From contig CAYJKQ010000001.1 in the NCBI GenBank assembly GCA_964370815.1, forward strand, positions 496,001 to 560,000: a DNA stretch of 64,000 nt, written 5' to 3'. Below the pieces are notes generated by a model. The model was given only the letters and a program-made list of their open reading frames with translations. It was not told where the DNA came from and ran no database searches. Positions 44,105 through 52,386 of the stretch are shown piece by piece (position 1 is the first letter of the stretch; the number at the start of each line of letters is the position of its first letter). This stretch comes from UBA12087 sp964370815 (lineage in GTDB: Bacteria > Chloroflexota > Anaerolineae > Anaerolineales > Villigracilaceae). The position numbers were made by a program, and so were the translations under genes.

Positions 44105-44132
44105 GTGGGGGCAGGATATCTCCCGTCCCCAC
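44105..44132 (-). promoter_or_regulatory. GC-rich stem-loop in the copZ-copA spacer
   Basis: GTGGGGGCAGGA and TCCCGTCCCCAC pair over about 12 positions with one mismatch and one wobble; on the minus strand it is followed by CTTTTCTTG, 31 bases before the copA start. It may be a partial terminator that sets the copZ:copA ratio, or a second CsoR-type site. Confidence 0.45.
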
Positions 44133-44240
44133 CCATTTGGTAAAAATTAAAGTGCTCAATAATGTTTTATATACTTCAGAATGATCATTTGAGCAATAAA
44201 GCTATCGGTATATAAAGATTATGGTTGATTAATAGGATGT

Positions 44241-44447
44241 TTATCCGGCGATTGGATATTTTATATCTGCCAGCAAGGATTTGATCTTTTCTTCTGTTGC
44301 AGGATCATCAAATATTATTTCGACTTGCTTATGACTGACATCTGCTTTAACCGATTGAACACCCGCCAACTCCGCAACTTCTGATTGGATGGTATGAACA
44401 CAATGCATGCAGCTGATATTTGGAACTGAGTATTTTACAGTTTTCAT
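44241..44447 (-). CDS. copZ: Copper chaperone, HMA domain
   Basis: A single heavy-metal-associated domain of 68 residues. The usual M-x-C-x-x-C is ISCMHCVHT: Cys13 and Cys16 with a His, a CopZ-like variant. It hands Cu(I) to the CopA N-terminal domain. Lies between csoR (58 bp upstream) and copA (166 bp downstream), all leftward. A good site (AAAGGAGAAT) precedes ATG 44447. Confidence 0.92.
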   Translation of the reverse strand: MKTVKYSVPNISCMHCVHTIQSEVAELAGVQSVKADVSHKQVEIIFDDPATEEKIKSLLADIKYPIAG

Positions 44448-44505
44448 GAAATTCTCCTTTAGAAAAAATAATTAATTGACAGTGCTTATACAACCATGTC
44501 CGTGA

Positions 44506-44775
44506 TCATACTTTGGCGGCAGTCTCGAAAACTTCTAATATTTCTTTAAGAACACGTTGGCGTTCTGCAGAATCCTCACCTTTTACTGCAGTTATTACAC
44601 ATGAATTTAAATGCTGCTCGAGGATCATTCCGCTGACTTTATTGAGTGCTGCCTCGACAGCCTGGATCTGACGAATCACATCGATACAATAGGCGTCTTC
44701 TTCCAGCATTCGAATCACACCTCGTAGGTGACCTTCAATTGTTCTTAGACGTTGCAATGGATCGACATGTTTCAT
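44506..44775 (-). CDS. csoR: CsoR-family copper-sensing repressor
   Basis: 89 residues of the DUF156 fold. The Cu(I)-site triad is Cys30, His55 and Cys59; the spacing (25 and 4) is equal to that of the founding CsoR (Cys36, His61, Cys65), so the metal is probably copper and not nickel (RcnR) or formaldehyde (FrmR). It should bind the G/C tract operator just upstream of its own start and be released by Cu(I). First gene of csoR-copZ-copA. Start ATG 44775 follows AGGAGACAAC. Confidence 0.93.
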   Translation of the reverse strand: MKHVDPLQRLRTIEGHLRGVIRMLEEDAYCIDVIRQIQAVEAALNKVSGMILEQHLNSCVITAVKGEDSAERQRVLKEILEVFETAAKV

Positions 44776-44784
44776 GTTGTCTCC

Positions 44785-44809
44785 TATCCCCCCCCATAGG
44801 GGGTGGGGC
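44785..44809 (-). promoter_or_regulatory. CsoR operator
   Basis: An interrupted palindrome of C8-ATA-GGGGGTGGGG type, the form of known CsoR operators, starts where transcription from the nearby promoter should start (about 44809). Binding here would block csoR-copZ-copA. Confidence 0.75.
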
Positions 44810-44815
44810 TTTCAT

Positions 44816-44845
44816 ATTCTACACCTCATTCATCCTCCCTGTCAA
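44816..44845 (-). promoter_or_regulatory. Promoter of csoR-copZ-copA
   Basis: Minus strand: TTGACA (44845-44840), 18-base spacer, TAGAAT (44821-44816). The operator lies immediately downstream. Confidence 0.75.
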
Positions 44846-44980
44846 GGTACAACTTGGTTTATCTTGCGTGAAGAAAAAATGTCTCTTCTATCCTAATTGA
44901 CTAATTTATACTATAATTATCTAATATATTAATAAGTTCCACCATTTTGGTTATGATCGAGTATTTCAAAGGAGAATATC

Positions 44981-46552
44981 TTGAGCACCTTCAAATTAAC
45001 TTATGCGACTATGTTTACTCCCCCCGAAGAATTGCACAACTTATACGACCAGGCATTAGAAAAAGTAAAGGGCAACCTCGGATTGGATCATCCCATGTTA
45101 ATCAATGGGAAGGATGTTTTTTCAACCCATAAGTTCTCCGATTTCAGCCCAGCCAATACCGATCTTCTTTTGGGTACTTTTCAGAAAGGAGATGGCTCCC
45201 ACGCCAACATGGCACTTTCTGCTGCCCGTAAAGCATTCTCATCCTGGTCACGAACACCATGGCAGGATCGGATCTCATTATTACGAAAAGCAGCTGACCT
45301 TATTGACGAGCGATTGTACGTGATAGGAGCAGCACTCAGCCTGGAAGTCGGTAAGAACCGCATGGAATCCCTGGGAGATATTGCAGAAACCGCTGACCTG
45401 ATCCGCTATTCCTGTGATCAAATGGAACTTAATAAGGGGTTTGTTGTTCAGATGGGTAGAGATCCGCTCGAAGGCTTCGAGGCAAGGAACATTTCACAAC
45501 TTCGCCCGTACGGCGTCTGGTTGGTTATTAGTCCCTTCAACTTCCCCTTTGCCCTGACAGGTGGTCCAGCCGGTGCTGCGATGGTGGCTGGAAATACTGT
45601 TGTAATAAAACCAGCCACAGATACACCCTGGGTTGTACGTTTAATGGTTGAATGTTTTCGTGATGCTGGTTTACCCGATGGTGTTTTCAACTATGTGACA
45701 GGTCCCGGCAACAGTCTTGGCCAGGCATTAATTGAAAGCCCCGAGGTAGACGGTATCACTTTTACAGGCTCTTATGACGTTGGAATGAAGATCTTCCGGG
45801 ACTTTGCGAATGGTCGCTATGTCCGTCCCACAATTCTGGAACTTGGAGGGAAAAACCCGGTCATTGTGTCACGTCATGCAGACCTGGATCGAGCTGCAAC
45901 TGGTATTATTCGTTCATCATTTGGATTGCAGGGACAAAAATGTTCTGCAGCGTCACGAATATACATTGAGGATCCTATCTATGATGACCTGGTCAACCGA
46001 TTGAAAGACCTAACTGAAAAATTAGTCATTGGTGATCCTACCGATCGAAATGTATATCTTGGACCCGTGGTCAACAAAAATTCATACCAGGATTATAAGA
46101 CTTTCACCTCAGAACTGGAAAAAGCCGGGAGAATTCTTACTGGAGGCAAAGTCCTAACCGATGGCATCTATCAAAATGGCTATTTCTGCACTCCTACATT
46201 TGTCACTGATCTTCCGCTGGAGCATCCACTTTGGAAACAAGAGATGTTCCTGCCAATCACCACAATTGCAAAGGTGACCAGTATAAACGAAGCCATGAAG
46301 CATGCCAATGATGTGGATTATGGGCTTACGGCTGGTTTTTATGGGTCTAGTGAAGAAACCGACTGGTTTTTCGAGCATATCCAGGCAGGTGTTTCCTATG
46401 CAAATCGTCCTCAAGGCGCTACAACAGGTGCGTGGCCGGGCTTTCAACCCTTTGGTGGTTGGAAAGCATCCGGTTCTACAGGAAAAAATTCCGGTGGACA
46501 TTACTACTTGCTTCAATATATGCACGAACAAATTCGCACACTGATCAAATAA
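44981..46552 (+). CDS. Aldehyde dehydrogenase, 1-pyrroline-5-carboxylate dehydrogenase type
   Basis: 523 residues, NAD(P)-dependent ALDH fold: ISPFNFPFALTGGPAGAAM (cofactor binding), ELGGKNPVIV with the general-base Glu and GLQGQKCSAASRIYI with the catalytic Cys. The C-terminal GGWKASGSTGKNSGGHYYL is the pattern of glutamate-gamma-semialdehyde dehydrogenases (proline breakdown to glutamate). TTG 44981 is used because AAAGGAGAATATC precedes it; the next ATG (45011) has no site. Monocistronic: strong terminator follows. Other aldehydes remain possible. Confidence 0.88.
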   Translation: MSTFKLTYATMFTPPEELHNLYDQALEKVKGNLGLDHPMLINGKDVFSTHKFSDFSPANTDLLLGTFQKGDGSHANMALSAARKAFSSWSRTPWQDRISLLRKAADLIDERLYVIGAALSLEVGKNRMESLGDIAETADLIRYSCDQMELNKGFVVQMGRDPLEGFEARNISQLRPYGVWLVISPFNFPFALTGGPAGAAMVAGNTVVIKPATDTPWVVRLMVECFRDAGLPDGVFNYVTGPGNSLGQALIESPEVDGITFTGSYDVGMKIFRDFANGRYVRPTILELGGKNPVIVSRHADLDRAATGIIRSSFGLQGQKCSAASRIYIEDPIYDDLVNRLKDLTEKLVIGDPTDRNVYLGPVVNKNSYQDYKTFTSELEKAGRILTGGKVLTDGIYQNGYFCTPTFVTDLPLEHPLWKQEMFLPITTIAKVTSINEAMKHANDVDYGLTAGFYGSSEETDWFFEHIQAGVSYANRPQGATTGAWPGFQPFGGWKASGSTGKNSGGHYYLLQYMHEQIRTLIK

Positions 46553-46578
46553 CCTTTCATCCAGCCATTAACGCTTTC

Positions 46579-46610
46579 ATAATGCCCGGGAAAATCCCGG
46601 GCATTATTTT
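46579..46610 (+). terminator. Intrinsic terminator of the aldehyde dehydrogenase gene
   Basis: ATAATGCCCGGGA / TCCCGGGCATTAT, 13-bp perfect stem, 3-base loop, then TTT. Very stable. Confidence 0.9.
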
Positions 46611-46702
46611 ATAGTTCGTAGACACTCACATTTCTTTACCAATCTCCTTTGGTCATTAATGTGAATATGCCTTTTTTCCTCTCAGACTATTACAAAGCGC
46701 CA

Positions 46703-46730
46703 TTTGAAACCAGACAAGGTCGTATATAAT
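46703..46730 (+). promoter_or_regulatory. Promoter giving a probably leaderless mRNA
   Basis: TTTGAA (46703-46708), 16 bases, TATAAT (46725-46730). The start codon of the next gene is at 46737, the place expected for the first transcribed base. Confidence 0.45.
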
Positions 46731-46736
46731 TAGGAG

Positions 46737-46997
46737 ATGCATCCGGATCTTGTGCCACGTATTGGTTCGTTTCTCATATTGGTTGGCATCGGAGTGTTAA
46801 TGGTCTTTATAACCTATGAAGTGGGCGGAACAGCACATTATGATATATTTTTTATCAGCCTGATCATAATTTACTTTGGAATCCGGTTGAGAATGCGCAA
46901 AAGAACCGACTCTCCAAGTACTCGTTTAAAATCTGTTCGCAAATTAAGGGAAAAAATCAAGCAAAAAAAAGACCAAAAAAAAATATCGAGTAAATAA
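46737..46997 (+). CDS. Small membrane protein, 86 residues
   Basis: Two hydrophobic segments (about 9-27 and 35-50) are followed by a strongly basic tail (RLRMRKRTDSPSTRLKSVRK and many Lys), so it is an inner-membrane protein with a cytoplasmic positive tail. AGGAG touches the ATG directly and is too close to be a normal ribosome binding site; the mRNA may be leaderless. Function not recognised. It stands 30 bp before the CoA-transferase operon and may be its first gene. Confidence 0.65.
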   Translation: MHPDLVPRIGSFLILVGIGVLMVFITYEVGGTAHYDIFFISLIIIYFGIRLRMRKRTDSPSTRLKSVRKLREKIKQKKDQKKISSK

Positions 46998-47027
46998 CAT
47001 TTCACCGGGAAGAAATCATTAAAAACC

Positions 47028-47930
47028 ATGAATAAACTTACAAGCATCCCACAAGCGATATCAAGATTTGTCAATGATGGCGACACGATTTATGCAGCCG
47101 GTTTTACCCACCTGATCCCCTTTGCCACTGGACATGAAATCATCCGCCAGGGTAGGCACGACTTGGTCCTTGCCCGCGCCACTCCTGATCTGATCTATGA
47201 TCAAATGGTCGCGGCTGGTTGTGCCCGAAAAATAATCTTCTCCTACATGGGAAATCCCGGTGTAGGCTCTCTACGAATCGTCCGCTCAGAAATTCAGGCT
47301 GGTAGACTGGAGTGGGAGGAATATTCTCACTTCGGAATGATTTCCCGCCTGAAAGCCGGGGCTTCCGGTCTGCCTTTTATGCCTATGAATCAAACAGGAG
47401 CAACCCATCTTGAGGCGGTGAATCCGAACATTCAACGTGTTGTGGATCCATACTCAATGAAGGAAGTTATTGTTGTTCCTGCGCTCAATCCAGATATAGC
47501 CATCATCCACGTTCAAAGATCTGACAAGGAAGGCAATGCTCATTTATGGGGTATCGTCGGAGAACAGAAAGAAGCAGCATTTGCAGCCAAGCATGTTATT
47601 CTCACAGCGGAAGAAATAGTTGACGAATCTGTCATTCGTTCAGACCCTAATAGAACAATCATCCCTGGATTTATCGTGGATGCTGTCTGCCATGTGCCTC
47701 ATGCCTGCCATCCTTCGTATGCTCAAGGTTATTATGACCGGGATAATGCGTTTTATCTTGAATGGGACAAGATCAGTTCTTCAAGTGATACTGTTAAAAA
47801 CTGGTTGGATGAATGGGTATACAGCATTCCTGATCACACCACTTATTGGGAGAAGTTGGGCAAAGAGACACATCTTCGCCTGGCAATAAAGCCGCAATTT
47901 AGCCAACCCATTAATTATGGGGAATATTAA
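47028..47930 (+). CDS. CoA-transferase subunit A (glutaconate CoA-transferase-like)
   Basis: 300 residues with the type I CoA-transferase alpha fold: DGDTIYAAGFTHLIPFA near the start and VVPALNPDIAIIHVQRSDKEGN in the middle, followed by CPHACHPS-like segment and an acidic end, as in GctA. It pairs with the subunit at 48839. Together they move CoA between carboxylic acids; the acceptor (glutaconate, 3-oxoacid or other) is not evident. It is unusual that an alpha/beta hydrolase gene separates the subunits. Confidence 0.88.
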   Translation: MNKLTSIPQAISRFVNDGDTIYAAGFTHLIPFATGHEIIRQGRHDLVLARATPDLIYDQMVAAGCARKIIFSYMGNPGVGSLRIVRSEIQAGRLEWEEYSHFGMISRLKAGASGLPFMPMNQTGATHLEAVNPNIQRVVDPYSMKEVIVVPALNPDIAIIHVQRSDKEGNAHLWGIVGEQKEAAFAAKHVILTAEEIVDESVIRSDPNRTIIPGFIVDAVCHVPHACHPSYAQGYYDRDNAFYLEWDKISSSSDTVKNWLDEWVYSIPDHTTYWEKLGKETHLRLAIKPQFSQPINYGEY

Positions 47931-47981
47931 TTTGAGAAACTCCGATGTATTTCCTGACAACAAAATGGTAAAGATCATTTC

Positions 47982-48842
47982 ATGACTCCCTCAAGTAAAT
48001 CTTCCATCCCATTTATCGATTTCGGTGGATCAGGTGAGATCATCCATTTTGCCCATGCCAATGGATATCCACCCGCCTGCTACCAACCACTTTTTTCTCT
48101 CTTAACCAAGAATTATCATGTTCTCTCCATGCTGCAGCGACCCTTGTGGGGAAACTCCAATCCAAAAGAAATCAAAGATTGGCTCCCATTTTCCACCGAT
48201 CTGTTGGAATTTCTGGATCAGCAAAACCTACACTCATCAATTGCCATCGGTCACTCTTTGGGAGGAATTGCTTCATTGCGAACAGCAATTATCGACCCTA
48301 ACCGGTTTAAAGCACTGGTTTTGATCGATCCGGTATTTTTTTCTCCCATCAATATTTTTGCCAGAAGATTGATACCGTCAATAGATTTAGTGTATCGCCT
48401 TCACCCACTCATAAAAGCTGCCCAATACCGTAGACAAAAGTTTTCAGACATGGAAATCATCTTCAGCGGATTCCGGCGTAAACCTGTATTCAGATATATG
48501 GATGACGACAGCCTAAAAGCTTATATCAATGGAATCACAGTTCCAGATAAAGAAGACGGCTACAAGTTATTCTTCAGCCCAGAATGGGAGATGCGTATCT
48601 ATGCAACCGGAATTTGGAATGATCTTGATCTTTGGGAGAATATTTCCAAAATAATAATCCCCGTCCTTGTGATCCGGGGCAAGGAAACAGACACCTTTCT
48701 AACTCCAGCTGCCAATCTTCTTAAAAAAAGATTACCATCCGCCAAAATAGTTACAATCGATAAGACCACTCACCTGGTGCCCCTGGAAAATCCCAGCAGG
48801 GTGAATTTTGAAATTATTAATTTCCTTCAGGAGATGTTATGA
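47982..48842 (+). CDS. Alpha/beta hydrolase between the CoA-transferase subunits
   Basis: 286 residues: HGN-like HFAHANGYPP near residue 20, nucleophile elbow IGHSLGG at about 87-93 (Ser90), and a C-terminal KTTHLVPLENP with the catalytic His. A complete Ser-Asp-His hydrolase without signal peptide. The stop overlaps the next CoA-transferase subunit (ATGA), so it belongs to that operon. It may hydrolyse an ester or thioester or a lactone related to the CoA-transferase substrate. Confidence 0.88.
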   Translation: MTPSSKSSIPFIDFGGSGEIIHFAHANGYPPACYQPLFSLLTKNYHVLSMLQRPLWGNSNPKEIKDWLPFSTDLLEFLDQQNLHSSIAIGHSLGGIASLRTAIIDPNRFKALVLIDPVFFSPINIFARRLIPSIDLVYRLHPLIKAAQYRRQKFSDMEIIFSGFRRKPVFRYMDDDSLKAYINGITVPDKEDGYKLFFSPEWEMRIYATGIWNDLDLWENISKIIIPVLVIRGKETDTFLTPAANLLKKRLPSAKIVTIDKTTHLVPLENPSRVNFEIINFLQEML

Positions 48843-49615
48843 CAAACCAAAATTTTACTCCCGCCGAGCTCATGATCGTAAATTCTGCCCGCCTATTAAA
48901 AGATGGTGATGTGGTTTTTGTGGGAGTGGGTCAACCCAACCTGGCTTGCAACCTTGCAAAACGCACGCACGCACCAGATCTTGTTATGATCTATGAAGCA
49001 GGAGTGGTTGGTGCAGAACCATCCCGCTTGCCGCTATCCATAGGCGATCCTACCCTGGTAAGCGGGGCGTTATCGGTGGTCAGCATGTATGATATTTTCG
49101 CAAATTATCTTCAGCGAGGAAATGTTGATGTAGGGTTTTTGGGAGGTGCCCAGATCGATAAGTATGGCAATATCAATGCCACTGTAATTGGAAATGACTA
49201 TACGCAACCAAAAGTTCGTTTACCAGGATCAGGAGGCGCCCAGGAAATTGCGGCATGGGCAAATCGTTGTTATATTATGACTCCACATCAGAAACGCCGA
49301 TTTCCAGAAAAAGTGGATTTTCTAACTTCTGCAGGCTACCTCAACGGTGGTGGCGCACGTGAAAAAGCAGGTTTACGAGGAAAGGGTCCCATTGCTGTTG
49401 TCACAAACCTCGGAATTTTAGAGCCGGATGCAAATGGCGAATTGATCTTGACAGCCTTGCATCCCACAAAAACCGCAGACCAAGCAATTGAGAATACAGG
49501 CTGGACACTCAAGGTATCCAAAGATTTACACACCACAGAGCCTCTTACAAAGGATGAGCTTCGAATCCTGCACGATGAACTTGATCCAAACGGTATTTAT
49601 CTGAAGGAAGAATAA
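48839..49615 (+). CDS. CoA-transferase subunit B (glutaconate CoA-transferase-like)
   Basis: 258 residues. The region MIYEAGVVGAEPSRLPLSIG carries a Glu at the place of the catalytic residue of type I transferases, and LGGAQIDKYGNINATVIG and LPGSGGAQEIA are typical GctB-like segments. The four-base overlap with the hydrolase gene and a ribosome binding site (CAGGAG) inside it indicate coupled expression. Confidence 0.9.
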   Translation: MTNQNFTPAELMIVNSARLLKDGDVVFVGVGQPNLACNLAKRTHAPDLVMIYEAGVVGAEPSRLPLSIGDPTLVSGALSVVSMYDIFANYLQRGNVDVGFLGGAQIDKYGNINATVIGNDYTQPKVRLPGSGGAQEIAAWANRCYIMTPHQKRRFPEKVDFLTSAGYLNGGGAREKAGLRGKGPIAVVTNLGILEPDANGELILTALHPTKTADQAIENTGWTLKVSKDLHTTEPLTKDELRILHDELDPNGIYLKEE

Positions 49616-49753
49616 ATTGGAACTTAAATCAATTCCTGGTATGAGTCTTAAAACCAATGCTATTTAGTGGATTTACTAATTCTATAGTTAAACAGCAAAT
49701 GTCAAATATTCAAACCAAACTAACATCTGAAATTACAAATTTCGCAAATTAAC

Positions 49754-50668
49754 ATGCTTACCCTTTCACCTATCGCCCCTCGCCACATTCTTGCCAGAAT
49801 ATTTCTATCGCCTGATGAGCCTCGTCTCCGAGCTGGATGGCGTTTACTCATTCAGACTATCATCATGCTTTTTTTGATTTCGTGTGTTGGATTTCCAACA
49901 GGTCTTCTGATTTATCTCCCTGAAAATCCACTATCCGATCAACAACTGATGTTATTCAGTCAGGGGATCTCATTTATTGCCATCTTAATTTCGGTATTTT
50001 TAACCCGTCGCTACCTCGACAAACGGTCTATATCAAGTCTTGGTCTTAAACTCTCCAACAAAACTGTTCTTGATCTTATGGCTGGGTTTCTTATCGCCTT
50101 TCTCTCTTTAGCATTCTTGTACTTTATGGAAATATTATTCGGATGGGCTAAATTTAATTCATTTGCATGGGAAATCCAAACTCCATTTTCCGTACTGAGT
50201 GAAACTGTCCTTTCTGTCATCATTTTTATTCTGGTTGGATGGAATGAAGAATTATTATCACGAGGGTATCACCTTCAAACCCTTGCATCAGGAATGAATT
50301 TACCACTTGGCTTGATTGGATCGTCTCTTATCTTTGGTATCCTGCATGTTACAAATCCTCATGCCACCTGGATTTCCACCATTGGAATTACGCTGGCAGG
50401 TCTATTTCTCGGATTTGGATATATCCGTACCCACCAACTTTGGTTACCCATAGGACTGCACATCGGGTGGAATTTCTCTGAAGGTGTTGTCTTTGGCTTC
50501 CCGGTCAGTGGGTGGACTGGATTTCAGATCACCAATTCCACTTTTACCGGTCCCCAGTTATGGACAGGTGGTCCTTTTGGACCCGAAGCTGGTTTGTTCG
50601 TTTTACCTGCCCTGTTGATTGGCACAGTATTGATCTATTTATTTACCTTACCTAAATATCGAAACTAA
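49754..50668 (+). CDS. CPBP (CAAX/Abi) intramembrane metalloprotease
   Basis: 304 residues with seven or eight hydrophobic segments. Motif 1 EELLSRG (EExxxR) at about residues 165-171, motif 2 GILHVTNPH with His, motif 3 IGLHIGWNF (HxxxN-like). This makes an active glutamate-type intramembrane protease plausible. Family members process prenylated proteins or protect against bacteriocins; the partner is unknown. Six bases before the lactate permease gene, so probably in one transcript. Confidence 0.88.
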   Translation: MLTLSPIAPRHILARIFLSPDEPRLRAGWRLLIQTIIMLFLISCVGFPTGLLIYLPENPLSDQQLMLFSQGISFIAILISVFLTRRYLDKRSISSLGLKLSNKTVLDLMAGFLIAFLSLAFLYFMEILFGWAKFNSFAWEIQTPFSVLSETVLSVIIFILVGWNEELLSRGYHLQTLASGMNLPLGLIGSSLIFGILHVTNPHATWISTIGITLAGLFLGFGYIRTHQLWLPIGLHIGWNFSEGVVFGFPVSGWTGFQITNSTFTGPQLWTGGPFGPEAGLFVLPALLIGTVLIYLFTLPKYRN

Positions 50669-50673
50669 AAAGG

Positions 50674-52212
50674 ATGAATATGCAATCGGTCATTGCTACA
50701 ATCCCTATTCTTATTATTCTAATTCTTATGGTCGGCTACCGATGGGGTGCCGCCAGGGCGGGATCCGCTGGATATTTAGCGGCTTTCTTTATAGCCTTTT
50801 TTTTCTTTGGCGCAAACTCCAGCGTGTTTGCAATTGCGCATACCAGGGCATTATTATTATCTTTTGATGTGTTATTAATTGTCTGGTCTGCTTTCCTGCT
50901 TTACCAGGTTGCAGCTGAAGCTGGCGCAATTAGAGTAATCGGAGAGGCCCTGCCTTATCTCACCAAAGACAGGGGGATGCAGGCGATACTGATCGGTTGG
51001 GTATTTGCTTCTTTTCTACAGGGGGCCGGAGGTTTTGGGGTTCCAGTAGCTGTCACAGCACCACTCCTAATCGGGTTGGGGTTCAATCCAATTGCAGCAG
51101 TCGTCATACCATCCATTGGACATGGATGGGCAGTGAATTTCGGCTCGCTTGGATCAGCTTTTAATGCATTACTTTCAACAACAAATATGAATGCGGCTGA
51201 ACTCTCTCCCATTGCTGCCATTTTTTTAGGCGTAGCAGCTTTGTTGACGGGACTAATGGTTTCACACGCTGCTGATGGATGGTCTGGAGTCAAGCGGTTG
51301 TTTATTAAAGCATTGATTATTGGTTTGGCTATGGGTACGACTCAATATATAATCGCTGTTGCGGGTTTGTGGAATATCGCAGCATTTGGTGGTGGACTGG
51401 CAGGTCTAATTGTTAGTTTCCCATTGGCACAATGGGGAGAAAAAAAGAAAGATCCCTCTACCCACAAACTGGCTTTACGTCCTCTCTTAATTGCATTATC
51501 CGCCTATGGAATATTGGTTTTATTAACGATCATTATCCTGCTCATCCCTGATATCAAGGAAGTCCTTGGCAAATCGGTGATCCAGGTATTGTTTCCGCAA
51601 ACGATCACTAACCTGGGTTATATTTCACCCGCTGGAACAAACCGACCGATTCACATATTTACACACGCAGGTGCGATCCTTGTGTATGCATCTCTGATAT
51701 CATTTTTTATTTACAAACTCGCCGGTCTTTATCAAGAAGGAGCTGCCAATCGTATCTTCACCAGTACTTTAAAAAGTGTTATGTCCTCCAGCTTGAGCAT
51801 CATTGAAATGGTTGCAATGGCAATGATCATGCAACTATCTGGTATGACAGAATCCATAGCCCAAGGATTGGCTTCTTCTCTGGGAGCAGCCTATCCCATT
51901 ATTGCACCGTGGATTGGAGCGTTGGGAGCTATCATGACTGGATCAAACACTAACTCTAATGTAATCTTTGCTCTTCTGCAAATGCGCACAGCAGAATTAC
52001 TTTCTTACAGTACAGCTATTATCCTGGCTGCTCAAACAGTGGGGGCAGGCTTGGCCTCTGTTGTAGCTCCCACCAAAGTGGTTGTCGGTGCCAGCACGGC
52101 CGGAATGGTTGGACGGGAAGGCGAAATCATGCGCGCCTTGATAGGATATGTGGTCTTCTTATTAATATCCATCAGCATACTAACTGCAATTGCGATCTGG
52201 ATTTGGAAGTAA
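50674..52212 (+). CDS. L-lactate permease (LctP family)
   Basis: 512 residues with 12 or more hydrophobic spans, and LctP hallmarks FASFLQGAGGFGVPVAVTAPLL and ALGAIMTGSNTNSNVIFALLQ. It imports lactate (or glycolate) with protons. The Hdr/Etf/EMO region and the CoA-transferase suggest use of organic acids. No lactate dehydrogenase gene is in the window apart from the HdrD-like protein. ATG 50674 follows AAAAAGGATGA. Immediate downstream gene is a 53-residue membrane protein. Confidence 0.93.
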   Translation: MNMQSVIATIPILIILILMVGYRWGAARAGSAGYLAAFFIAFFFFGANSSVFAIAHTRALLLSFDVLLIVWSAFLLYQVAAEAGAIRVIGEALPYLTKDRGMQAILIGWVFASFLQGAGGFGVPVAVTAPLLIGLGFNPIAAVVIPSIGHGWAVNFGSLGSAFNALLSTTNMNAAELSPIAAIFLGVAALLTGLMVSHAADGWSGVKRLFIKALIIGLAMGTTQYIIAVAGLWNIAAFGGGLAGLIVSFPLAQWGEKKKDPSTHKLALRPLLIALSAYGILVLLTIIILLIPDIKEVLGKSVIQVLFPQTITNLGYISPAGTNRPIHIFTHAGAILVYASLISFFIYKLAGLYQEGAANRIFTSTLKSVMSSSLSIIEMVAMAMIMQLSGMTESIAQGLASSLGAAYPIIAPWIGALGAIMTGSNTNSNVIFALLQMRTAELLSYSTAIILAAQTVGAGLASVVAPTKVVVGASTAGMVGREGEIMRALIGYVVFLLISISILTAIAIWIWK

Positions 52213-52215
52213 ATT

Positions 52216-52377
52216 ATGTTAAAAAACAAACTTGTTCGTCACACATCAACCTTCGTTATGATAATATTAGCTTCTGTACTCTTATTTTCTGCCAGCAACT
52301 CATTAAATACCCTGGTTACCTGGTCTTTGCTGTTAATCATTATTGCTTCAAATCTTATCAATCTTATAATTACATGA
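52216..52377 (+). CDS. Small two-span membrane protein, 53 residues
   Basis: ATG 52216 comes 3 bases after the permease stop and opens a frame to TGA 52375-52377, 9 bp before the HAD gene. The product has a basic N-terminus and two hydrophobic stretches (about 13-27 and 35-52). Position and composition suggest a real small gene, perhaps an accessory of the lactate permease, although I do not recognise it and no strong ribosome binding site is visible. Confidence 0.45.
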   Translation: MLKNKLVRHTSTFVMIILASVLLFSASNSLNTLVTWSLLLIIIASNLINLIIT

Positions 52378-52386
52378 AGATCATCA

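Noticed and set aside
44897..44927. Promoter for the aldehyde dehydrogenase gene (TTGACT and several TATA-like boxes)
   Set aside because: No -10 hexamer at 16-18 bases is good enough; the AT-rich stretch gives several equal choices.
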